Below, piece by piece: positions 6,972 to 11,784 of a stretch of 11,784 nt of DNA. Origin of the DNA: CAYUUP01 sp964447925 (GTDB lineage Bacteria; Bacillota; Clostridia; Oscillospirales; Oscillospiraceae). The stretch covers positions 1 to 11,784 of the forward strand of contig CAYUUP010000051.1 in the NCBI GenBank assembly GCA_964447925.1, given 5' to 3'. The notes beneath the pieces were generated by a model. It searched no databases and was not told the DNA's origin. It saw only the letters and a program-made list of their open reading frames with translations. The position numbers and the translations under genes were made by a program. Every line of letters begins with the position of its first letter. Within the stretch, counting starts at the first letter, position 1.

Positions 6972-7529
6972 TCACAGCATATCCAGGAAATAGCGGTGAA
7001 CCGAAAGATCATCGCACAACTCTGGATGATAGGCGGTCACCAGCTGGCTGCCCTGCCGGGCGGCCACGATGTTGCCCTCCACCACAGAGAGTACCTCCAC
7101 ATCCCCCCTCACCGTCTCGATATAGGGGGCGCGAATGAAAGTCATAGGCACCCGACCCAATCCATCGAAGGCCTCCTCTGCATAGAAGCTGCCAAGCTGA
7201 CGGCCATAGGCGTTCCGACGGACGGCAATGTCCATGGTGGCAAAACAGGGCATGCCGCCGGAAACCTCCTTTGCCAGCAGGATTAGTCCGGCACAAGTAC
7301 CAAAGACGGGCAACCCACCTTCAATCTTCTCCCGCAAGGGGGTAAAAAGCCCCAGATCCCCCAGCAGTTTACCCATGGTAGTACTCTCCCCACCGGGGAG
7401 AATCAGCCCGTCAAAGGGGCGGTTCAAGTCCCGCTTCTGACGGATCTCAAAATGCTCCGCCCCCAGCCGATCCAACATGGCGGCGTGTTCCACAAAAGCC
7501 CCCTGCAGGGCCAGAATCGCAATTGTCAA
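6972..7529 (-). CDS. pdxT: Pyridoxal 5'-phosphate synthase glutaminase subunit PdxT
   Basis: The glutaminase half of PLP synthase: it hydrolyses glutamine and passes ammonia to PdxS. The 185-residue class I amidotransferase has all family marks: LALQGAFVEH (6-15), LILPGGESTTM (42-52), the nucleophile Cys79 in FGTCAGLILL (76-85), RRNAYGRQ (104-111), FIRAP (131-135), and the His168/Glu170 pair of the catalytic triad in AYHPEL. The start is TTG at 7529, the only sensible start: it puts the family N terminus (TIAILALQG) in place and has GGGAGG 9 bases upstream. The gene follows pdxS by 51 bases on the same strand and is surely co-transcribed with it. The uncommon TTG may lower PdxT output relative to PdxS (inference). 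Confidence 0.97.
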   Translation of the reverse strand: MTIAILALQGAFVEHAAMLDRLGAEHFEIRQKRDLNRPFDGLILPGGESTTMGKLLGDLGLFTPLREKIEGGLPVFGTCAGLILLAKEVSGGMPCFATMDIAVRRNAYGRQLGSFYAEEAFDGLGRVPMTFIRAPYIETVRGDVEVLSVVEGNIVAARQGSQLVTAYHPELCDDLSVHRYFLDML

Positions 7530-7580
7530 GGAAATCAGCCTCCCGCCCGGATGTTGTCTCCTGCCTTTTGGGCGGAGAGG

Positions 7581-8456
7581 TCACTTGCCCCGCTCGGCCA
7601 TCAGCAGGGCAATCTCACTCTCGTTGATGCCCACCATGGCCTCGCCCAGATCGGTAGACAGCTCGGCGATTAGCCCCGCGTCAGTGTAGTTGGTGACGGC
7701 CTGGACAATGGCAGCGGCCCGCTTTGCCGGGTTCCCGGACTTGAAAATGCCGGAGCCGACAAAGACGCCCTCGGCCCCCAGCTGCATCATCAGGGCAGCA
7801 TCAGCAGGGGTGGCCACGCCGCCGGCGGCAAAGTTTACCACCGGGAGCCGACCGTTTTCGTGGACATAGCGCAGCAGTTCCACCGGCACCTGAAGGGACT
7901 TGGCCGCCTCAAACAGCTCATCCTCCCGCAGATTCTGCACCCGGCGGATCTCGGCATTCATGGCCCGCATGTGCCGCACAGCCTGTACCACGTCACCGGT
8001 ACCCGGCTCACCCTTCGTGCGGATCATGGCCGCGCCCTCGGCAATTCGCCGCAGCGCCTCGCCCAGATCCCGTGCGCCGCAGACAAAGGGTACATTGAAC
8101 TGGGTCTTGTCGATATGATAGACATCATCGGCGGGGGAGAGTACCTCGCTCTCATCAATATAGTCGATCTCGATGGCCTCCAAAATCTGGGCCTCCACGA
8201 AATGCCCAATACGGCACTTGGCCATGACGGGGATGGACACTGCCTCCTGGATGCCCCGGATCATCTTGGGGTCGCTCATCCGAGAAACGCCTCCCGCCGC
8301 CCGAATATCGGCGGGAATCCGCTCCAGCGCCATGACCGCGCAGGCGCCCGCAGCCTCCGCAATTTTGGCCTGCTCCGGCGTGGTGACGTCCATGATGACA
8401 CCGCCCTTCAGCATCTGGGCCAGCTCCTTATTCAGCTCATATCTGCTCTTTCCCAT
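7581..8456 (-). CDS. pdxS: Pyridoxal 5'-phosphate synthase, lyase subunit PdxS
   Basis: Synthesises pyridoxal 5'-phosphate from ribose 5-phosphate, glyceraldehyde 3-phosphate and ammonia supplied by PdxT, the deoxyxylulose-independent B6 route; family members form a dodecamer of TIM barrels. The 291-residue protein is full length and highly conserved: GGVIMDVTTPEQA (18-30) with Asp23, MALERIPADIR (41-51), VMAKCRIGH (76-84) with the Schiff-base Lys79, IDYIDESEVLSPAD (96-109), FVCGARDLGEALRR (123-136), IRTKGEPGTG (144-153) with Lys147, and the phosphate-binding NFAAGGVATPADAALMM region near 207-223 and FVGSGIF. The ATG has GGAGG 7 bases upstream. It is the first gene of pdxS-pdxT and is divergent from the SDR gene. 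Confidence 0.98.
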   Translation of the reverse strand: MGKSRYELNKELAQMLKGGVIMDVTTPEQAKIAEAAGACAVMALERIPADIRAAGGVSRMSDPKMIRGIQEAVSIPVMAKCRIGHFVEAQILEAIEIDYIDESEVLSPADDVYHIDKTQFNVPFVCGARDLGEALRRIAEGAAMIRTKGEPGTGDVVQAVRHMRAMNAEIRRVQNLREDELFEAAKSLQVPVELLRYVHENGRLPVVNFAAGGVATPADAALMMQLGAEGVFVGSGIFKSGNPAKRAAAIVQAVTNYTDAGLIAELSTDLGEAMVGINESEIALLMAERGK

Positions 8457-8528
8457 ATCAATACCTCCAATTGCAATAAGCTGAGTATAATCTGTTATGA
8501 CAGTATTCTACCACGGCCTGACCATATT

Positions 8529-8557
8529 AAAATATCCAGTTTGCGCTTTTTTTACAA
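8529..8557 (-). promoter_or_regulatory. Candidate promoter of pdxS-pdxT
   Basis: On the minus strand TTGTAA (8552-8557) and TATTTT (8529-8534) are 17 bases apart, each matching consensus at four of six positions. The leader would be about 65 bases and contains an imperfect palindrome, CTGTCATAACAG (8492-8503), plus alternative -10-like sequences TAGAAT and TATACT without good -35 partners. Confidence 0.4.
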
Positions 8558-8601
8558 GGTCAGATTGGGCGCCGCAGGGATTCGCCCCGCACACTTAACT
8601 G

Positions 8602-8631
8602 TTGCAAGCAGAGGGGCATTTGTGGTATAAT
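8602..8631 (+). promoter_or_regulatory. Promoter of the SDR / glycosyltransferase-MarR operon
   Basis: TTGCAA (8602-8607) and a perfect TATAAT (8626-8631) are separated by 18 bases, predicting a start near 8638. TTAACTG (8595-8601) just upstream of the -35 and its inverted copy CAGTTAA (8644-8650) at the start of the transcript flank the promoter. Confidence 0.72.
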
Positions 8632-8637
8632 ATGGTG

Positions 8638-8650
8638 AACTGTCAGTTAA
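8638..8650. promoter_or_regulatory. Possible operator overlapping the SDR transcript start
   Basis: AACTG-T-CAGTT (8638-8648) is a perfect palindrome with one central base lying at the predicted +1. With its TAA extension it is the inverted partner of TTAACTG at 8595-8601. The position suits a repressor; the binding protein is unknown. Confidence 0.35.
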
Positions 8651-8698
8651 CGCTGCGTCAAATCATCGAGACAGCGGAGCAAAGCGCGAACTTTGCTC
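8651..8698 (+). other. Two abutting hairpins in the SDR mRNA leader
   Basis: CGCTG (8651-8655) pairs with CAGCG (8672-8676), and immediately next GAGCAAAG (8677-8684) pairs perfectly with CTTTGCTC (8691-8698) around loop CGCGAA. No T-run follows, so these are not a terminator; they lie 15 bases before the GAAAGGAG ribosome site. Role unknown; no known riboswitch recognised. Confidence 0.5.
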
Positions 8699-8730
8699 AT
8701 CCGTCATTAATAGAAAGGAGTATCCAAATT

Positions 8731-9477
8731 ATGGGCATGTTAGAGGGAAAGATCGCCATTATCACCGGCGGCAACTCCGGCATCGGCAAGGCAACAGTAG
8801 AGCTTTTTAAGCGGGAGGGTGCCATTGTAACTCTGGTGGCCCGCCGGGAGGAGGTCAACCGGCAGGTGGCAGAGGAATTTGGCGTGGAGTACATCACCGG
8901 TGACGTAACTGACCCCTCCACCGCCACCAAGGTGGCTGATGCCGTCTATGCCAAGTATGGGAAGATCGACATTCTGGTGAATGATGCCGGTCAGCCCGAT
9001 GCCACCCGTTCCGCCAAAAACTGCACCAATGAATTCTGGCAGGCCCAGATTGACGTCAACCTGAACGGCGTGTTTTATATGTGCCGTGAGGTCCTGCGCT
9101 ATATGGAGCCGGTCGGTGAGGGTGCCATTGTCAACGTCAGTTCTATTGGAGGTGTCTATCACTGCGCCGGGGCTGCATATTCCGCTGCCAAAGCCGGCGT
9201 TATTGCCCTGACCCATAACCTGGCCATTCAGTACTGCGGCACCGGCATCCGCTGCAACTGTGTCTGTCCTGGCGCCACCCAGACCCCACTATTTGACCCA
9301 GAGAACTTTGGCGATCAGGATATTGAGATGTCCAAGATCACTGCCAAGCATATCCGCCGGGGCCTGCCCCTCTGCGCCGCCGAGGATCAGGCCAACGCCA
9401 TCCTGTTCTTCGCCTCCGATATGGGCCGCTCTGTCACCGGCCAGTATCTGGTGGTAGACAAAGGTATGTGCATTTGA
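8731..9477 (+). CDS. Short-chain dehydrogenase/reductase (classical SDR)
   Basis: A 248-residue soluble NAD(P)-dependent oxidoreductase; the substrate cannot be told. The cofactor motif is TGGNSGIG (12-19). Arg38-Arg39 after the second strand suggests NADP(H). The catalytic set is complete: Asn110 in DVNLNG, Ser138 in NVSSIGG, Tyr150 and Lys154 in YSAAK. The structural NNAG motif reads NDAG (84-87), a minor change. GIRCNCVCPGATQTP (172-186) is a cysteine-rich version of the usual PG motif. The frame stays open back to 8602, but that part covers the promoter; the ATG at 8731 has GAAAGGAG 10 bases upstream and gives the normal N terminus (ATG 8737 is a weaker alternative). It is the first gene of an operon with a glycosyltransferase-MarR fusion whose start overlaps this stop. 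FabG-like or hydroxysteroid dehydrogenase annotations would be guesses. Confidence 0.92.
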   Translation: MGMLEGKIAIITGGNSGIGKATVELFKREGAIVTLVARREEVNRQVAEEFGVEYITGDVTDPSTATKVADAVYAKYGKIDILVNDAGQPDATRSAKNCTNEFWQAQIDVNLNGVFYMCREVLRYMEPVGEGAIVNVSSIGGVYHCAGAAYSAAKAGVIALTHNLAIQYCGTGIRCNCVCPGATQTPLFDPENFGDQDIEMSKITAKHIRRGLPLCAAEDQANAILFFASDMGRSVTGQYLVVDKGMCI

Positions 9478-10874
9478 ATCCGATCCCCGGCGAGATGCCG
9501 ATTCGCAGGCAGCCTTTAAGCGGGGGAGGTGCCGGCGCAAATCCGACAGTCAGTATTATTGTCCCAGTATATAACGGGGAGGAGACACTGAACCGCTGTT
9601 TGGACAGCATTCTGAACCAGACCTTTCAGAACTGGGAGCTGCTTTTAATGGACGATGGCAGCACCGATGGCTCCCCCGCCCTCTGCGATGCTTATGCCCG
9701 TCAGGACAGCCGTATCCAGGTGGAACACAAAGCCAACTCTGGCGTGGCTGACACCCGGAACCAGGGCATCGCCCTGGCCCGGGGAACCTATCTCCAATTT
9801 GTGGACTGTGATGACTGGCTGACCTCCGATGCCACTGCCCTGCTGGTGGAGACAGCAGAGCGCCAGAAGGCCGACCTGGTGATCTCTGACTTCTACCGGG
9901 TGATAGGCAGCCGGGTTTCTCGCAAGGGAGAGATCCGGGCCACCACCCCCATGACCCGTCAGGAGTTTGCCGCGCTGATGATGAAGAAGCCGGCCTCCTT
10001 TTATTATGGTGTCCTCTGGAACAAGCTCTACCGACGGGAGATTATTCAGTCCCATGAGTTGGGCATGAACCCGGAAATTAGCTGGTGTGAGGACTTCATG
10101 TTCAATCTGGAGTACATCCGCTGGGCAGAGGTCTTCGCTGCCCTCCAGGTACCCGTCTATTACTATGTCAAGACAAAAAACTCTCTGGTGAAACAGAACG
10201 CCACCATCTCCGGTTCCATTCGCATGAAGCAGATGGTCTTTTACTACTACAACAAGTTCTACCGGGATATCCTCACCGAAGAGGACTACCAGCGGAACCG
10301 GCTGAAAATCTACCGTTTTCTGGTGGACGCCGCCACCGATGGATCTGTAGCTCCCGGTTTCCTCTCCAATGCCCGGCGGCTGGGGCAGGAGCGGTTGGAC
10401 GTTGACCCGGAGACTCTCTCCGGCAACGGGACACTGGCGGACAGCTATCGCCGCCGGAAGCTGCTGGAACATTATCTAGAGCCAATGGCCCTCCGGTATG
10501 AATTACAGCCCGGGGAGGCTTGGCTCCTGCTCTGTCTCAGCCGGAGCAGCCACCTCTGCTCCCGCCGGAGCCTGGCAGAGTACGCCGGAGTCACCACTCA
10601 AGCCCTGTCCCGGGGACTTCAGCGGTTTGCGGCCCGGGGCTGGGTGCGGACAGAGGAACGGCGCCCACCCCGGCAATCCCAAACTCCGGGAGAGCGGCCT
10701 TCCAAGTCGCTGACGCTGGAATTTCTCCCCGCCGCCCAGCCAGTGCTGAAGGATCTGGATCACGCCCAAGCCGCCTATGAGAAAGCCCTGTTGTCCAACC
10801 TGACGGCGGAGGAGCAGGCGGAGTACCTCCGGCTGAACCAGAAGCTCCAGGACGGGATCCGGAGGCTGCTTTAA
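9468..10874 (+). CDS. Family 2 glycosyltransferase fused to a MarR-type winged-helix domain
   Basis: A 468-residue two-domain protein. Residues 27-240 are a GT-A glycosyltransferase: VSIIVPVYNGEETL (28-41), LLLMDDGSTDGS (58-69), ANSGVADTRNQGI (89-101), the metal-binding DCDD (113-116), and WCED (206-209) at the usual catalytic-base position. After a helical stretch (241-322), residues 325-468 have the length and layout of a complete MarR protein: a first helix (326-342), LQPGEAWLLLCLSRS (346-360), SRRSLAEYAG (365-374), the recognition-helix-like TTQALSRGLQRFAARGWVR (376-394), a long Pro/Arg-rich wing (395-412), SLTLEFL (414-420), and two C-terminal helices ending LQDGIRRLL. No membrane segment or signal peptide is seen. 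The start is uncertain: GTG at 9468 overlaps the SDR stop by 10 bases with a weak, close AAAGG; ATG at 9495 is the alternative. Both precede the catalytic domain. The joint frame is uninterrupted. Function is not known; a sugar-sensing or moonlighting regulator is only a hypothesis. Confidence 0.85.
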   Translation: MHLNPIPGEMPIRRQPLSGGGAGANPTVSIIVPVYNGEETLNRCLDSILNQTFQNWELLLMDDGSTDGSPALCDAYARQDSRIQVEHKANSGVADTRNQGIALARGTYLQFVDCDDWLTSDATALLVETAERQKADLVISDFYRVIGSRVSRKGEIRATTPMTRQEFAALMMKKPASFYYGVLWNKLYRREIIQSHELGMNPEISWCEDFMFNLEYIRWAEVFAALQVPVYYYVKTKNSLVKQNATISGSIRMKQMVFYYYNKFYRDILTEEDYQRNRLKIYRFLVDAATDGSVAPGFLSNARRLGQERLDVDPETLSGNGTLADSYRRRKLLEHYLEPMALRYELQPGEAWLLLCLSRSSHLCSRRSLAEYAGVTTQALSRGLQRFAARGWVRTEERRPPRQSQTPGERPSKSLTLEFLPAAQPVLKDLDHAQAAYEKALLSNLTAEEQAEYLRLNQKLQDGIRRLL

Positions 10875-10899
10875 GATCAGCCCAGATGGGTAGACTGAG

Positions 10900-10934
10900 G
10901 CCCCCGGTGCAGGCATATCGCTCGTGCCGGGGGC
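10900..10934 (+). terminator. Terminator of the SDR / glycosyltransferase-MarR operon
   Basis: GCCCCCGG (10900-10907) pairs with CCGGGGGC (10927-10934), with further weaker pairs inside the 19-base loop. The 3' side continues GTTAGCATTTTCGTTAGCATTTT, which supplies T-runs. It begins 25 bases after the stop. Confidence 0.75.
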
Positions 10935-10957
10935 GTTAGCATTTTCGTTAGCATTTT
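10934..10957. repeat. Perfect 12-bp tandem duplication after the terminator
   Basis: CGTTAGCATTTT occurs twice in direct tandem (10934-10945 and 10946-10957). It doubles the T-run behind the hairpin. It is probably a slippage product. Confidence 0.8.
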
Positions 10958-11041
10958 GCGCCGCCGTATGGGTTGTTTTCCACTCATCTGTGACAACTGG
11001 ACGTCATGCAAGACACGTCCAAAACCCGCATGAAACAAGGA

Positions 11042-11074
11042 AAGATCCCGAAGCCGTAATGGATCCGGGATCTT
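11042..11074 (-). terminator. Terminator of tRNA-Gly
   Basis: On the minus strand AAGATCCCG (11066-11074) and CGGGATCTT (11042-11050) form a 9-bp stem with a 15-base loop, starting 5 bases after the tRNA CCA end and followed by the T-rich TTCCTTGTTTC. Confidence 0.75.
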
Positions 11075-11079
11075 AAAAA

Positions 11080-11153
11080 TGGAGCAGGTGAAGGGAATCG
11101 AACCCTCGTGGCCAGCTTGGGAAGCTGAAGTTCTGCCATTGAACTACACCTGC
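11080..11153 (-). tRNA. tRNA-Gly(CCC): tRNA-Gly, anticodon CCC
   Basis: A 74-base tRNA on the minus strand. The acceptor stem is GCAGGTG with CACCTGC. The D arm is GTTC..GAAC. The anticodon stem TCAGC/GCTGG (one G-U) closes the loop TTCCCAA with anticodon CCC at 11119-11121, which reads the glycine codon GGG. The T arm has the standard GGGTTCGATTCCC. The discriminator is T, typical of bacterial tRNA-Gly, and CCA is encoded. All stems fold without mismatch. A promoter lies upstream and a terminator downstream, so it is a single-gene transcript. No integrase or repeated tRNA end suggests use as an attachment site here. Confidence 0.97.
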
Positions 11154-11166
11154 AACTGTGAATCCT

Positions 11167-11195
11167 ATCTTATCACACTTTTCCCTGAAATGCAA
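11167..11195 (-). promoter_or_regulatory. Candidate promoter of tRNA-Gly
   Basis: On the minus strand TTGCAT (11190-11195) and TAAGAT (11167-11172) are 17 bases apart, predicting a start near 11160, a few bases before the mature tRNA 5' end at 11153. The -35 is identical to that of the rubredoxin promoter. Confidence 0.55.
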
Positions 11196-11249
11196 GCACA
11201 TTTTTCAGAGAAAGGCGGCCGGATGGAGGCAGTCAAGTATAAATGCCCG

Positions 11250-11264
11250 ACCGCCTCCTGCGGT
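11250..11264 (-). terminator. Weak hairpin after the SPFH gene
   Basis: ACCGC and GCGGT (11260-11264 with 11250-11254) form a 5-bp stem with a 5-base loop 17 bases after the stop on the minus strand, followed after CGGGC by ATTTATACTT. GCCC/GGGC further out may add pairing. Short, so only a candidate. Confidence 0.3.
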
Positions 11265-11281
11265 TGCTGCCAGACAGGGCT

Positions 11282-11784
11282 TTATTTCCCGGCTTCTTGG
11301 GGCGCATCGCTCTCCAGTAGGGCCTTAGCGCTGGCGCACAGTCCGGCCAGCCCCTGCAATTCAGAGGGGATAATGATCTTTGTGGCCTTGCCATTGGCGG
11401 CGGCGGTGAACGCATCCAGCGATTTGAGCTGTACCACCTTGCCGGAGGGATCAGCTTCGTTCAGCATACGGATGGCATCAGCCTGGGCGCTCTGTACCCG
11501 GCGGACAGCCTCGGCCTGGGCCTCGGCATCCAGCAGCTTCGCCTCCTTGGCAGCTTCGGCTTCCATGATGCGGGCCTCTTTGGCCGCCTCCGCTCGGAGG
11601 ATCACAGACTGGCGCTCACCCTCGGCCACCAAGATCTGGCTCTGCTTTTGACCCTCGGCCTGAAGTATGGATTCCCGGCGCTCCCGCTCCGCCTTCATCT
11701 GCTTCTCCATGGCATCCTGAATCTCACGGGGCGGGATGATGTTCTTCAATTCCACCCGATTGACCTTGATGCCCCAGGGGTCGG
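11282..11784 (-). CDS. SPFH/Band 7 (stomatin-like) protein, C-terminal part
   Basis: The last 166 residues of a stomatin/QmcA-like protein that oligomerises on the cytoplasmic membrane in functional membrane microdomains. The 5' part, with the membrane anchor and most of the SPFH domain, lies beyond the right edge; the frame stays open through DPWGIKVNRVELKNIIPP to the window end, so the GTG at 11755 is an internal Val codon, not a start. The family's hallmark IQDAMEKQMKAERERR (21-36 of the visible part) leads into a long charged coiled coil made of six 11-residue units that each begin Ala-Glu (31-96). A short conserved hydrophobic segment, ATKIIIPSEL, follows, as in stomatin-like proteins, then an Ala-rich end. 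The NfeD-like partner often found beside such genes is not in view; downstream is tRNA-Gly. Confidence 0.9.
   Translation of the reverse strand, partial: DPWGIKVNRVELKNIIPPREIQDAMEKQMKAERERRESILQAEGQKQSQILVAEGERQSVILRAEAAKEARIMEAEAAKEAKLLDAEAQAEAVRRVQSAQADAIRMLNEADPSGKVVQLKSLDAFTAAANGKATKIIIPSELQGLAGLCASAKALLESDAPQEAGK

Noticed and set aside
7860..8630. A 256-residue plus-strand open frame
   Set aside because: Antisense to pdxS and crossing its promoter region; amino acid composition looks like a shadow of the real gene.
8602..8730. N-terminal extension of the SDR gene by 43 residues
   Set aside because: It would start inside the promoter, before the predicted transcript start, and the SDR family N terminus fits the ATG at 8731 with its good ribosome site.
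10485..10874. The MarR-like part as a separate gene starting at the internal ATG 10485
   Set aside because: No convincing ribosome site precedes it, the first MarR helix would be cut away, and the upstream frame is continuous with good coding character.
11080..11153. tRNA-Gly as an integration site of a mobile element
   Set aside because: No integrase, no repeated copy of the tRNA 3' end and no change in gene character were seen on either side within the window.
11079..11651. A 190-residue plus-strand open frame beginning MEQVKGIEPSWPAWEAEVL
   Set aside because: Its first part is the complement of tRNA-Gly, a well-known source of spurious protein calls, and the rest is antisense to the SPFH gene.

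Overview
The window looks like a moderately high-GC chromosome of an anaerobic, low-oxygen-adapted Firmicute, most likely a clostridial gut bacterium of the Oscillospiraceae type (Flavonifractor/Lawsonibacter-like). This is inferred from strong AGGAGG-type ribosome binding sites, a small rubredoxin, the deoxyxylulose-independent PdxS/PdxT vitamin B6 pathway, a DUF6020-like membrane protein and tRNA with an encoded CCA. No phage, transposase, CRISPR or origin signal was seen. No gene-free stretch exceeds about 280 bases; the larger gaps (1369-1648, 5100-5323, 6750-6971, 8457-8730, 10875-11079) hold the promoters, hairpins and terminators listed.

Layout, plus strand, 1-5180: the 3' end of enolase and a hairpin; a D-2-hydroxyacid dehydrogenase with its own terminator; then a three-gene envelope glycosylation operon (DUF6020-like multi-spanning protein, GtrA-family protein, DPM1-like family 2 glycosyltransferase) closed by a 17-bp perfect hairpin. 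The three genes look like a flippase + polyprenyl-phosphate-sugar synthase + GT-C transferase set.

Minus strand, 5200-8456: NADP-dependent isocitrate dehydrogenase preceded by a 52-residue rubredoxin gene with a good promoter, and the pdxS-pdxT operon for pyridoxal 5'-phosphate synthesis (pdxT starts with TTG).

Plus strand, 8590-10960: a divergent promoter (TTGCAA-18-TATAAT) drives an SDR oxidoreductase and, overlapping its stop codon, a 468-residue protein in which an N-terminal family 2 glycosyltransferase domain is joined to what looks like a full-length MarR-type winged-helix domain. This fusion, with short inverted repeats flanking the operon promoter, is the most unusual thing in the window.

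Minus strand, 11040-11784: tRNA-Gly(CCC) with promoter and terminator, and the 3' part of a stomatin/SPFH-family gene that runs off the right edge.
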